Made by a program: the position numbers and the translations under genes
The notes under the pieces: generated by a model
The model's input: only the letters and a program-made list of their open reading frames with translations
The model's database searches: none
Told to the model about the DNA's origin: nothing
Part shown: positions 46,322 to 55,511 of the stretch, piece after piece
Numbering within the stretch: position 1 is the first letter of the stretch
Layout: every line of letters begins with the position of its first letter
From: Paenibacillus sp. SY21-1
GTDB taxonomy: Bacteria > Bacillota > Bacilli > Paenibacillales > Paenibacillaceae
Assembly: GCF_005222705.1 (NCBI RefSeq)
Contig: NZ_STGF01000027.1
Location: 1-64,000 of the forward strand
Direction: 5' to 3'
DNA: 64,000 bases

Positions 46322-47908
46322 TTAATTTGTATTCTTTATTTTCCAATCCATTATGTATTCTCCTGCTGTTTTACCGCCATCAGTTTCATTTTTATAGTTA
46401 ATATAAAACCAAGTTGGACCTTCAACTGGATATACTAATATCCTCGGATATTCATCTAATGAATATTCATCTCTAATATCCTTATACATGATTGGCACTA
46501 ATACATTTCCTTGGACATCAACAAATCCTTCCAGTCCGTTATGCTGCACCTTTATTCCGCCGTCATGTATTTTATAACTGCGCATATGATCAAACTGTCC
46601 CAATGGAATCGTATATTGTCCATGTTTATTAACAACTCCAACTTTGCCATCCTGATGTACCCTAAAGAATCCATCACCTAAATATGAAACATTTTCTGCC
46701 ATTGGACAGGAAATAATAACACGATTATCAATACTTACAACACTAACACCATTTCCATTTTTAACATAAACACAAATCGTTCCATCCATAATGCAATAAT
46801 TGTTATCAATAGAGCTATATTCGAATAAAATCGTTCCGTCAAAATTGGCTACTGCCATCCGATACATCGTTTCATACTCTTCTTCTTTGCTGCTTAAGCA
46901 GACTAGCAACTTTTTATCACGCTCGTAATCTCCAAAATCGTTATCGCCAATAACTTGTATCGACGAATATTGCGGTTTAAAGACCCACCCTTTCTTCGGG
47001 TCTAACACTCCGAATGACTCTGCGTATGATGAATTAATGGAAGAACAAATTATAAAAAATCTTTTTTTCCCGTCTGGCAGAACAATATATTCGTCATCAA
47101 AATTAGAAAATTTAGCTTCAAGGAGCTTCTTTCCACTAATAATACTTAGTAGTCCTACCTTGTTATTACTTTGTTCGTTTTTCAAATCAACAAAAGTTGC
47201 AAGACCATGGTAATCACAGTAACCAAGTTTCTGCACATATTCAAATTCATCTCTGATTAGCTGTCCTTTAAAGTTAATAATACAGTCATATTCGCGCAGC
47301 ATCTTGGTATTTAGCCCCGTAGACGATACGATTGCGCCTTTAGTGGGTGTAAATTGTCCGATATCTCTAATGGTACCGATTCGAGATTCTTCCACATTTC
47401 CTATCACATCAATAATATGTACTTCTCCATCTGCATTTGCAATTAAAGCCTTACCTCCTTTAAACTCTCCAACCCATACGACATTGCTTGGAAAATTTTT
47501 ATTTATTACAAAATGCGCGAGAATATAGGTTTGCGGAAAATCTGTTTTGGCTAAATAATCTTTTTTAAGTTTAAGCTTCTCCGGAATAACTGACGAGACA
47601 AAGCCTGCATGACTAGGATTTTTTATATTATTGATAACTGGAGCGTAACCGTCTTTAAATTCTCCGATATACTCAAAGTATTGTTTGTACCAAGTTACAG
47701 GATCAGAATTATCCGTATTAAAGGTTGAGACATGATGTATTTGTTCGACATACTTTGTTCCACATTGACTGCAAAAAATATCATTCGGCTCCAGAGGATT
47801 AGCGCATCCTTGGCATTTTTTTTGTTTAATTACTTTAGAGCCGCATTGGCTGCAAAACTTTGAATCTTCTTTTAATGTTGCTCCGCATGTACATTGAATT
47901 TCTAACAT
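46322..47908 (-). CDS. Double zinc-ribbon protein with WG-type beta repeats
   Basis: A 528-residue protein. Two CxxC-type zinc ribbons lie at residues 1-55 (CTCGATLKEDSKFCSQCG; CQGCANPLEPNDIFCSQCG). The rest consists of repeating beta units of about 45-60 residues, such as GLEGFVDVQGNVLVPIMYKD and GKVGVVNKHGQYTIPLGQF, the pattern of WG-repeat (KWG Leptospira-type) proteins. No enzyme motif or signal peptide is seen. The function is unknown; such proteins are thought to be binding or scaffold proteins. Its low GC content matches the following genes and differs from the genes to the left, so it probably came in by transfer. Confidence 0.8.
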   Translation of the reverse strand: MLEIQCTCGATLKEDSKFCSQCGSKVIKQKKCQGCANPLEPNDIFCSQCGTKYVEQIHHVSTFNTDNSDPVTWYKQYFEYIGEFKDGYAPVINNIKNPSHAGFVSSVIPEKLKLKKDYLAKTDFPQTYILAHFVINKNFPSNVVWVGEFKGGKALIANADGEVHIIDVIGNVEESRIGTIRDIGQFTPTKGAIVSSTGLNTKMLREYDCIINFKGQLIRDEFEYVQKLGYCDYHGLATFVDLKNEQSNNKVGLLSIISGKKLLEAKFSNFDDEYIVLPDGKKRFFIICSSINSSYAESFGVLDPKKGWVFKPQYSSIQVIGDNDFGDYERDKKLLVCLSSKEEEYETMYRMAVANFDGTILFEYSSIDNNYCIMDGTICVYVKNGNGVSVVSIDNRVIISCPMAENVSYLGDGFFRVHQDGKVGVVNKHGQYTIPLGQFDHMRSYKIHDGGIKVQHNGLEGFVDVQGNVLVPIMYKDIRDEYSLDEYPRILVYPVEGPTWFYINYKNETDGGKTAGEYIMDWKIKNTN

Positions 47909-47950
47909 ATATGACCCACCCTATTCTAATTGTTGTTTTGTCACTAGCGC

Positions 47951-48226
47951 TTATCTAGTACAATAAAGTTTGTGCATCTTTCCGCAAGCAGCCGATAGCT
48001 TCGTTACGCAGGAACTTGGGACTCCACTACGAATTAAATAATCTTTAAAATAACCTTTCCATATATTCATTTTCTGGTTAGACGTCCATACACCTATTCC
48101 ATATCTTTGAAAATAACATTGATCAGCGTAGTTGCAACCAGCCCATAACACGTGCTCATAATCTGCGAATCTACCTCTTGTTTCTATATTAAAATGCTGC
48201 AATGCTGCTGTAAACGGTACAGCCAT
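47951..48226 (-). CDS. Small Cys- and aromatic-rich protein of unknown function
   Basis: A 91-residue protein with AGGAAAGAG directly ahead of the ATG. It has five cysteines (AGCNYADQCYF, SSCVTKLSAACG, YCTR), several aromatic residues and no signal peptide. I do not recognise it. It lies between the WG-repeat gene and the divergent WYL regulator, sharing the latter's promoter region. A full-length gene is supported by RBS and low-GC codon use like its neighbours, not by homology. Confidence 0.6.
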   Translation of the reverse strand: MAVPFTAALQHFNIETRGRFADYEHVLWAGCNYADQCYFQRYGIGVWTSNQKMNIWKGYFKDYLIRSGVPSSCVTKLSAACGKMHKLYCTR

Positions 48227-48246
48227 TCTCTTTCCTCGTTTCTATT

Positions 48247-48262
48247 GTCAATTTATATTGAC
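48247..48262. promoter_or_regulatory. Palindromic operator candidate upstream of the WYL regulator
   Basis: GTCAAT-TTAT-ATTGAC is an inverted repeat with 6-bp arms in the 96-base gap between the small protein and the WYL gene. It may be an autoregulatory site. Confidence 0.35.
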
Positions 48263-48322
48263 GGAATCCTTCCAATCCCTGTACACTTCAATTGCAGATC
48301 ATAATCGTAGGAGGGCAGCGGG

Positions 48323-49342
48323 ATGGAGAATAATCGATCATTAATTTTATATATTTATCATGTACTTACACAACATTCTAACACCGAACGTTACTTAAAT
48401 GCATCGCAGATTTCCAGGTATATTAAAGAAGAATTTAATCTCGTCGAAGAGCCTAACCGGAAGACGATCTATTCCCATCTCAAGCAGCTTAAAGAGCTTT
48501 CAGATCTAGGCTTGTTAAACGGCGAATTATTGTCTGTAGAACAAAACAACAAAGTCGTCGGCCATTATATCATTCCGGACTTCACTAAATCGGAAATCAA
48601 GTTGCTCTGTGACGCAGTCGCCTCATCCCGATTTATTTCTAAAACATATAGCAAAGAATTAATCAGTAAATTAAGTGCATCGTACGGTAAAGAATTTGCT
48701 AACAAATACAACCATATCCTAGAGTCAAAAAGCAATAACCACAGAACGTATAATGCCGATTTCTTCGATAGTATTGAAGAACTTTCCGATGCCATTGAGA
48801 AGCACAAGAAGGTAACCTTTCAGTATTTGCAATATGATTTAAACAAAAATCTTGAGCCTAAATATACAGAAAATAACGGCTACATAACAGTTAGTCCATA
48901 CTACTTGATTTGGGCAATTAATCATTACTATTTGTTTTGTAAGCCGGTAACAAAGGATGAACGCAGGTTCCTTCGTGTCGATAAAATCAGAAACGTCGTC
49001 ATATCGGAAGACAAGATCGAGCCTCTCCCAGCACATTTTAATATTCACGATTATTCAAGGAACCAGGCCTTCATGTTCGGCGGAGAGAACGAGACCATCC
49101 GTTTCCGCTGCCAAATGCGCATGTTGGGTCAGGTCATTGATTTCTTCGGTGAAGATGTGTCAATTAAACCGCTTGACCAGGAATTTTTCGAAGTCACAGT
49201 ATTCACTTCCATTGACAGCATTAAATATTGGGTACTCCAATATATAACGGCTATCGATCAGATTCGTCCTGTGAAACTCCGCAATATTATTGCCGACTAT
49301 CTGGAAGATGCCATTGCAAGGATAAACCATGCAGATAAATAA
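48323..49342 (+). CDS. WYL-domain transcriptional regulator
   Basis: A 339-residue protein with an N-terminal winged helix-turn-helix (LNASQISRYIKEEFNLVEEP, RKTIYSHLKQL) and a WYL domain (TVSPYYLIWAINHYYLFCK, with the FLRVDKIRNV strand after it) plus C-terminal extension. WYL domains bind nucleic acid or nucleotide ligands, and regulators of this type often control phage-defence loci. GGAGGG lies seven bases ahead of the ATG. It is oriented opposite to all other genes of the island. Confidence 0.87.
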   Translation: MENNRSLILYIYHVLTQHSNTERYLNASQISRYIKEEFNLVEEPNRKTIYSHLKQLKELSDLGLLNGELLSVEQNNKVVGHYIIPDFTKSEIKLLCDAVASSRFISKTYSKELISKLSASYGKEFANKYNHILESKSNNHRTYNADFFDSIEELSDAIEKHKKVTFQYLQYDLNKNLEPKYTENNGYITVSPYYLIWAINHYYLFCKPVTKDERRFLRVDKIRNVVISEDKIEPLPAHFNIHDYSRNQAFMFGGENETIRFRCQMRMLGQVIDFFGEDVSIKPLDQEFFEVTVFTSIDSIKYWVLQYITAIDQIRPVKLRNIIADYLEDAIARINHADK

Positions 49343-49360
49343 TAGGCAATAAAGCGATAT

Positions 49361-50506
49361 TTATTCATTAATACTTACATCAACTCCCAAAGCAATCAGC
49401 AGTTTCGCGAAATCCCTGATAGCAGAGCCGCGGCTCTTATTGCACTCCATGTAATAGCCACCGTAACTAATAGGAGCAACAAAAGCGTTACCGTTCGGAT
49501 GCTCCATCTTTCGGCTGATTAAATAACGTTTGTTGGAGGTGGCATACGGAATGAGTTCCTCCTTCACAATCTTGTGCTCGACTAGAAACTTCAATCCAGA
49601 CGTGAAAAACTCGGGAACAGTTGTCCCTTCTATTTTGGTTTGGTTGGCAATGAGCACAAGTCGGTCCGAGGAGTTCTTTTCCATCGGGAATTTAAAATCC
49701 GTTGTATCAGCAAGCGCTGCTTGAATGGCCATGAATGTATCCTTATGCCTTTCAAACAATTCAAGTGCAAGTTCCTTCTCTTCATCCGTCACGGCTAATT
49801 TTCTCCCATCCGATTGTGGAATTTTTAATAAATCAATGTATTGTTCAACAAGTAATTTCACTTGAGGATTCAGTTTCGGGTGCCTAACGATCGGTGTTAA
49901 CACAAAATCATGAAGAATTTGATAGTCCATGCAGAACCAATCAGAACTCCCCACCGTCTCCTCGACTGTAATCTTCATCGAATACAGAGGCGCAAGCAGA
50001 ACGGGGATAATCGTGTAGCCCTCATAATTTCTCCGCACCCAATCCAAATATTTATCACATTGCTCTCTACTGACCGATGCTTTCACTTTCTGTTCGATAA
50101 AGAGGATCATGTTAGTATGCTGTTCTTCACCATCGACTTGAACAAAAACATCAAACTTGCCTATCTCGCAGCTTAACTCCTTCCTACTTTCTTGATTAGG
50201 ATAGACATTCGCTTGTGTTAAATCAGCTTCGGCTGCAATGCGTGACAGCTTGCTCTTATTCACAGCTTTTCCGCAAAGCGCTGAATGTAAAGCAGCCGCC
50301 AGAAAACGCTTAAGAGTAAAATCTTGCAAGCCATGGCTGCTTCGCGGGTCCAATAACCACCCCATAAACATGGAATGCCAAGTTTCCGTGTATGTACGAC
50401 CAATAATATTGAAAAAATTAGGCCGGCTCACTATCGCTTCCATTTTCGAAAAATTCTCATCCGATATCAAATGAAATAGTTTTTCTGATAAAGATATATG
50501 ATCCAA
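49361..50506 (-). CDS. PD-(D/E)XK nuclease-family protein
   Basis: A 381-residue protein resembling the PD-(D/E)XK nuclease superfamily seen beside defence genes. The core is an Asp in IGKFDVFVQVDGE (about residue 125) and ILFIEQKVKASVS with Glu-x-Lys (about 145), preceded by a helix with RTYTETWHSMFMGWLLDP. The C-terminal half (about 270-381) is unassigned. The start is TTG, with GGGGG eight bases ahead. It may cleave DNA or act as a restriction-like effector; no partner methylase is visible. Confidence 0.75.
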   Translation of the reverse strand: MDHISLSEKLFHLISDENFSKMEAIVSRPNFFNIIGRTYTETWHSMFMGWLLDPRSSHGLQDFTLKRFLAAALHSALCGKAVNKSKLSRIAAEADLTQANVYPNQESRKELSCEIGKFDVFVQVDGEEQHTNMILFIEQKVKASVSREQCDKYLDWVRRNYEGYTIIPVLLAPLYSMKITVEETVGSSDWFCMDYQILHDFVLTPIVRHPKLNPQVKLLVEQYIDLLKIPQSDGRKLAVTDEEKELALELFERHKDTFMAIQAALADTTDFKFPMEKNSSDRLVLIANQTKIEGTTVPEFFTSGLKFLVEHKIVKEELIPYATSNKRYLISRKMEHPNGNAFVAPISYGGYYMECNKSRGSAIRDFAKLLIALGVDVSINE

Positions 50507-50749
50507 TTATGTTTCCCCCAACTTACATCAAAATTAATTGTTCAAACAAACCATGTTCCAGCGCTTACCCTCTATTATCATCAGGGAAATGTCCCTTCTT
50601 CATTTAGAGTAACACAGCAGGTGTCCAAAAAAATGGTCAACAACAATAATTAACCGTTTGTAGACAGACACTAGGGGGCTCAACTCTCCCACGATTAATT
50701 CCTGCCTACAAGAAAAATACCTATACTTGACTCACCCACATATAAAAAA
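50507..50749. other. Intergenic region without recognised genes
   Basis: AT-rich stretch holding the promoter side of the nuclease gene and the terminator of the next operon. No reading frame or repeat of note was seen. Confidence 0.5.
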
Positions 50750-50770
50750 CACGCCAATCATTGGCGTGCT
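50747..50770 (-). terminator. Terminator of the DUF262/DUF3696 operon
   Basis: CACGCCAA (50750-50757) and TTGGCGTG (50761-50768) with a 3-base loop, followed on the minus strand by TTTTTTATATG. A clear intrinsic terminator. Confidence 0.88.
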
Positions 50771-50788
50771 AAAATACAGATACATTTA

Positions 50789-51724
50789 TCATGTATTGAA
50801 ATTCTTGACCGGCAAATGCTTACCGCAATGTCCGATATATATAATTCTTTTAGATTTATCCACGAAATAATGAATACGGATATAATTCCCGATTTTAACA
50901 TGCCACTCAAACAATTCACTATGCTGTTGTCCAGGTATTGTAAACAGCCTCTCATTGCGATAATAAGCTTCTTTCATCGTCTCGGAACTTTCCTTGGATA
51001 TTTCCAGACCTGTTGCTTGCCGAAACTTCTCAATACGTTCAGCTTCATCGATACTTTCGACAATATTGTGCAGCTCTAGCGCTACTAACGCCAGAAGCGC
51101 CGCATGTACTTCAGAAAAACGGTTAAGAAAATTATGTCTTCTTGCACTCTTCTTTGCAGATTCCAAAATAAAAAGCTGCTGTAAATTGCGACCATTAATA
51201 TCATCGAACACGTCTTGTATGCTTCTGAATGGATTCAATAATCGCAATTTTTCAAGAAGAGTCTCCTTCCCAATCGCGTTCCAAGCATCCATTAATTCTG
51301 AACCTTTTGAGAGAGAGTAGCTCGGACTTTTTAGCACTGGTTCTGAAGCGGGAGATACAATTCCCTCATGTTTATCATTAAAGCAAATATGAAGAAGCTT
51401 CTCAGCAAAGGTATCTCGATATACCTCAGGAGCAATGGTAAGACCTGCTACAAGTGTTTGATCATTATAATGTGGGCCTTGATTGACATATCCCATAATA
51501 AGCTTTAGATCTTCCGTCGTCTTTGGCATCTCGAATAGAAATTCTCGAAGTTCTTGCTTATTGCCAAGCTTTGTTTTCCAAATTTGTTCGTAAAATCGAA
51601 TGCTTGCGCCTTCCTCGCGCGCGCAGGCTGACAACGAAGCAATCTCTTTCAGACACGTTTTAAATTCTTCAACATTTGCATTTGCACCAACAAAAATAGA
51701 ATGATTAAAATATAGATCCCTCAT
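50789..51724 (-). CDS. Unknown protein with RelE/ParE-like C-terminal segment, third gene of candidate defence operon
   Basis: A 311-residue protein I do not recognise as a whole. The N-terminal two thirds are alpha/beta with no clear motif (GLTIAPEVYRDTFAEKLLHI). The last 70 residues (ERLFTIPGQQHSELFEWHVK, YIRIHYFVDKSKRIIYIGHC, GKHLP) have the alternating basic-beta pattern of RelE/ParE-fold toxins. That reading is tentative. The start overlaps the ATPase stop by four bases (ATGA), so it is made together with it and is a plausible effector or partner. Confidence 0.6.
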   Translation of the reverse strand: MRDLYFNHSIFVGANANVEEFKTCLKEIASLSACAREEGASIRFYEQIWKTKLGNKQELREFLFEMPKTTEDLKLIMGYVNQGPHYNDQTLVAGLTIAPEVYRDTFAEKLLHICFNDKHEGIVSPASEPVLKSPSYSLSKGSELMDAWNAIGKETLLEKLRLLNPFRSIQDVFDDINGRNLQQLFILESAKKSARRHNFLNRFSEVHAALLALVALELHNIVESIDEAERIEKFRQATGLEISKESSETMKEAYYRNERLFTIPGQQHSELFEWHVKIGNYIRIHYFVDKSKRIIYIGHCGKHLPVKNFNT

Positions 51725-53025
51725 TCTATGAGCCCCAGTAAATCTTGATATGTCTGATCAAAAAATTGATCTGGCCATTCTTCGATTTTCCCATCCTTCG
51801 TAACAGTAATTGGAGTATAGCTAATGTCCCCGTCCTGTTTCATGAAGAAGTAAATACAAATTCGATCCAGCAACTCGTTTCGTTCCTTAATACGCAGGCG
51901 CACCCGGTTTACGATATGCTCGCTGTGTGTCTCAATAACAAGCTTGCGGCCATTCTCTATTGCAAAAATACATAAATCAACGAACTGGGCTTGCAGCTTT
52001 GGATGCAAGTCTAGCTCAGGATTTTCAATTAACAGAATATCGTTTTGCTTACTGGTCAAGATTAACACGAGCATCGGCAACAACTGAGATATACCCGACC
52101 CCACTTGCTGCAAGGTAAATTTAATGTTTCTTTTCGGTTCATGAACAAATAACTTGCTTTTATCTTTATATAACTCGGACCGAATACGGTATTCCGAGCC
52201 GAGCAAATCATGAATCCATTGATCGAATAATTCATAGAATATATACTTACTATCCTTTGAACGAAGAAAATCAATATGGTCGTTAAATCGGTTCCTGATT
52301 AATTCTGCTGTATCTTCACCAGAAAGCCCCATTACTTGGAGAACACCTTCTCTAGCAGGTTTTTGACTGTCTGGGGCACGATGTGCTTTTAAATAACGAA
52401 TGTGGTCGGTATGTAACATGGCTAAATATGTTCGGATTTTCTCAAGTTCCTGTGAACAAAAAAAACGTTCAGTCATATCTGGATTTTTATAAAAAACAGA
52501 CTCAGGAACAATACCCACAAATCTTGCATAGCCCTCTTCGGTATCTCCTGTAACTCTAAACAAAGTTACATTATTTTCGTTTTTATACAACTGAAACTCA
52601 ATTATACGAGGTTCATTATCAATTTTATTATACGAAATCGTTATTTTCGTCAGCAGCGCTTCGTCTTCTTCAGTGAATCCTAGGGGTACAAATTTAATTT
52701 GAGAATGATAAATAACCTGAACTCGCAGGTTTTCAAAAGCATCCTGTTTTAAAAAATCCTGCTCGAATGTAGTTACAAACTCGATCGCATCATTACGATC
52801 TGACTCTTTGTTTAATATATCTGAAAATTGTCCGAGCCGAAGTTTACTCGTGTCTAGTGTCGTATATACTCCGTTAAATTTGTTCTGAGTTAACAAGTAG
52901 ATGCCTTGCAAAACCGAAGACTTCCCCGAATTGTTGGTGCCCGAAACTATAGTTAACCCCGGTAGCTCAAACCTGCTGCGGGCGGCATGTCCTTTGAAAT
53001 CCTTCAAATCGATATTGAGTAACAT
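51721..53025 (-). CDS. AAA/ABC-type ATPase with DUF3696 C-terminus
   Basis: A 434-residue OLD/SMC-like ATPase. Walker A is GTNNSGKSS (about 31-39), Walker B ILLIENPELDLHP (about 335) and the H-loop VIETHSEHIVNR (about 366). The C-terminus (TKDGKIEEWPDQFFDQTYQDL) carries the DUF3696 signature. There is no TOPRIM nuclease, unlike OLD proteins. Such ATPases are recurrent parts of anti-phage systems. It lies 15 bases after the DUF262 gene with AAAGGGG as RBS. Confidence 0.88.
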   Translation of the reverse strand: MLLNIDLKDFKGHAARSRFELPGLTIVSGTNNSGKSSVLQGIYLLTQNKFNGVYTTLDTSKLRLGQFSDILNKESDRNDAIEFVTTFEQDFLKQDAFENLRVQVIYHSQIKFVPLGFTEEDEALLTKITISYNKIDNEPRIIEFQLYKNENNVTLFRVTGDTEEGYARFVGIVPESVFYKNPDMTERFFCSQELEKIRTYLAMLHTDHIRYLKAHRAPDSQKPAREGVLQVMGLSGEDTAELIRNRFNDHIDFLRSKDSKYIFYELFDQWIHDLLGSEYRIRSELYKDKSKLFVHEPKRNIKFTLQQVGSGISQLLPMLVLILTSKQNDILLIENPELDLHPKLQAQFVDLCIFAIENGRKLVIETHSEHIVNRVRLRIKERNELLDRICIYFFMKQDGDISYTPITVTKDGKIEEWPDQFFDQTYQDLLGLIE

Positions 53026-53040
53026 ACGTACCCCTTTCTA

Positions 53041-54072
53041 TTAAATTTTATTAGACCAGGCTTCATAGCGGTAGAAGACGTTTTTCTTTGATGTAGGATC
53101 TTTCAGCAGTGAACTTACGAATAGTTCATCATTATCTAATATTCGATCCACACGCCTACGTAATTCATGCAGATTGTTGTTATGTAGTGGAAATTGATGC
53201 CGTGTTAAAACAACTGCCAGCCATTCAAAAAAAGAAATATTAGCTTCAACTTTCCCTTTCAGAGATGGATGAAATTCCTCCTCGTCCCCATAAAGCAAAC
53301 ACATAGCCTCCATTGTCTCTTGAAATATGCGGTTACTCGATAGTATTCTTGTCGAGTCGTCTAAGTATTTATTTATGAATTGTGTTAAATTCCCATTATA
53401 ATGATAGTAGCCTCCGTCCGCAAAAGCGAGAAAACGCAAGATAACTTCTTGCTCGTAAGACTTAGGAATCTTCCCCTTAATAGCCCGATTGAATTCCCGA
53501 TTATTTGAATTCTCCGCAAGTAAGCGTTGAAACTCTGCCTCGATCAAGAGCACCCGAAACTGTTCAGGTTTCATTCGCTGAGAGCCCTCATGAATACGTT
53601 TGACGATCTCGTGACGCATTGCCGGATGAGTTTCACTTTTAATTACATGGACTGAAATCGAATAATCTTGAAGTTTCCTTCGAATTGAAGCTTCTAACCT
53701 ATTAAATCGAAATTCATTGAGATGTGACATTAAAGACATGCCGCTCAATCGGAAATGATCTTCTAGAAAATCGAAAAAACAACTTAACCTGTGATGACCA
53801 TCAAGAACAATCATTGGACCTGACCTCATCTCAGCCAAATAGATCGGTGGAAGCGGAATATTGAGTAATGCTGACTCAATTACCCTAGATTTTTTTCTCA
53901 AATCCCATTTGGGGAAGTGACTGAATTGGGGATTCATATACAAACGGTTGGAACGCTGATAACTATACAATTCATACAACGAAATGTGCATGTACTCGAT
54001 CATGACTCTACGATCGAATTCTGATATATCGTGCACTCCATTACCGTTTTTTTCACGAATTGGACCGTACAT
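53041..54072 (-). CDS. DUF262-family (ParB/GmrS-like) protein
   Basis: A 343-residue protein. The N-terminal 200 residues match DUF262: WDLRKKSRVIESALLNIPLP, PIYLAE and VLDGHHRLSCFFDF. In GmrSD and other DUF262 proteins the last motif is DGQQR and takes part in NTP hydrolysis; here it is DGHHR, a variant with unknown effect. No DUF1524 HNH nuclease is fused. The rest (about 200-343) is helical and unassigned. AAGGGG lies before the ATG. It is the first gene of a three-gene operon with the DUF3696 ATPase and the 311-residue protein. Confidence 0.85.
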   Translation of the reverse strand: MYGPIREKNGNGVHDISEFDRRVMIEYMHISLYELYSYQRSNRLYMNPQFSHFPKWDLRKKSRVIESALLNIPLPPIYLAEMRSGPMIVLDGHHRLSCFFDFLEDHFRLSGMSLMSHLNEFRFNRLEASIRRKLQDYSISVHVIKSETHPAMRHEIVKRIHEGSQRMKPEQFRVLLIEAEFQRLLAENSNNREFNRAIKGKIPKSYEQEVILRFLAFADGGYYHYNGNLTQFINKYLDDSTRILSSNRIFQETMEAMCLLYGDEEEFHPSLKGKVEANISFFEWLAVVLTRHQFPLHNNNLHELRRRVDRILDNDELFVSSLLKDPTSKKNVFYRYEAWSNKI

Positions 54073-54280
54073 TTTCTCATCCCCTTACTAACAGCATTGC
54101 CCACTTTTATAAGATAATAATCATCATTTCGATTATAGCATAACGATAAAATAATTCACAAAATTGCGTTGTCCAGAACGTAGACTGAAAACAACACCAA
54201 TTGCTCCTCTTCATTTTCTGCAGATTCTGGCTTGTTGTAGTAGTTACCCCAACTGCCTATTAATTAGGAATGAAGCCACA
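54073..54280. other. AT-rich intergenic region, promoter side of the DUF262 operon
   Basis: No gene is seen. It must hold the DUF262 operon promoter on the minus strand, but no -35/-10 pair stands out. Confidence 0.4.
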
Positions 54281-54317
54281 AAAAAGTCCACACCCTGAAC
54301 AAAGAGATGTGGACTTC
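54281..54317 (-). terminator. Terminator of the SGNH-hydrolase operon
   Basis: AAGTCCACA (54284-54292) and TGTGGACTT (54308-54316) form a 9-bp stem, followed on the minus strand by TTTTTTG. Strong intrinsic terminator. Confidence 0.87.
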
Positions 54318-54383
54318 ACAAAATAGTAATCGCCATATGTTGTTTGTTTCTGTTTAAGTTCTGCTAGTAGCTCCCAGCCAACG

Positions 54384-55484
54384 CTATTTGAAAACCAGTT
54401 TACCAATAATAGGGCCCAGCGTTTCCGCTATACGGAAATAGCCTAAATCAGAAGGATGAATACCGTCTGTCGTGCATTCCTGATAATCCGCGCCTAACAG
54501 CTCTGCCCCATCGAAGAAGTGGAGATTAGCGTCCCCGTCCTGCTGCAATCGCTCAACGTTTGCCCATTGAAGCTGTTTGCGCTCTTCACGAAGGCGAAGC
54601 CTATTTTCGTCAAAGTCTTCTATCGGTAAACGAATCTGGGTAATGACGAGAATAGGAACTTCAGGATGACGAGAACGATAAATTCGGATAAATTCAGGCA
54701 AGGATTCCCGAAGCCGTTCTGTGCTAGGCGTGTTCACTTCATAATCCAGAACAAGCAACGCCGGCTTTTCGATTTGACTGATCAAATGGGCAAGCTCCGG
54801 TTCCCCTTGCGCATTGCCGGAGAATCCGAGATTCACTACTTCAATCGGAAGCTTCCGGCTTAGAATGTTGGGATAGGCCATCCCGGGCCTGGAGGCACAA
54901 GCCCCATGAGTGATGGAGGTTCCGTAAATAAGAACCTTATTTTCGCTGGAAAACCCGGGAAATACCGCTGTCGATGAGGATGGATCAAGACCGATCCACA
55001 GCTCCTTCACTCCTTGATAGAGCGGCAAATTAAGGGTGATATCCCGCATTTCCGATGGTATGGATTCAAAGAGGATGGATTCGTATTCAGCTTTTGAATG
55101 ATCAAAGCGGGCAGTATTTACGTATTGCTGATTTCCAGTTGGACCGACATAACAATCTATGCCACATTGACCTGTGGCCGGCATTTGGTACATGGTAGCC
55201 CTGTCAGCCAAAACGACCCTTACAGACAGCTTTGGCGAATTGGTCTGGAAACGAATTTGCACGCCGGCCGTATAATTCGCAAGTCGATCTACCTCTGAAC
55301 GAATCGGATGGCTTGGCTTGAGCGGCAATCTTCGATAGACCCCGTCTTGTTCAAACCAAGGCAGCCCCGTGATTCGAAAAGGCTCATGGCGAGGCGAGTG
55401 CCATGTCCAGTCGCTGCCCTTATCCACATCTATTTTCATATGCTGATCCGGTATCTCTGTCTCATTCTTTTCTGATGCATTCAT
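54384..55484 (-). CDS. SGNH/GDSL-type hydrolase (probable carbohydrate esterase)
   Basis: A 366-residue protein with an N-terminal beta-sandwich (about 30-170) and a C-terminal SGNH hydrolase domain: block I IYGTSITHGACAS (Ser about 192), block II Gly in NLGFSGNAQG, and block V DGIHPSDLGY with the catalytic Asp and His. Such enzymes often remove acetyl or other acyl groups from sugars. No signal peptide is evident, so it probably acts in the cytoplasm on imported oligosaccharides. It ends an operon with the split 822-residue protein and the isomerase remnant. Confidence 0.85.
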   Translation of the reverse strand: MNASEKNETEIPDQHMKIDVDKGSDWTWHSPRHEPFRITGLPWFEQDGVYRRLPLKPSHPIRSEVDRLANYTAGVQIRFQTNSPKLSVRVVLADRATMYQMPATGQCGIDCYVGPTGNQQYVNTARFDHSKAEYESILFESIPSEMRDITLNLPLYQGVKELWIGLDPSSSTAVFPGFSSENKVLIYGTSITHGACASRPGMAYPNILSRKLPIEVVNLGFSGNAQGEPELAHLISQIEKPALLVLDYEVNTPSTERLRESLPEFIRIYRSRHPEVPILVITQIRLPIEDFDENRLRLREERKQLQWANVERLQQDGDANLHFFDGAELLGADYQECTTDGIHPSDLGYFRIAETLGPIIGKLVFK

Positions 55485-55511
55485 CCAATTTCACCAGCCT
55501 TCCCTATGGCC

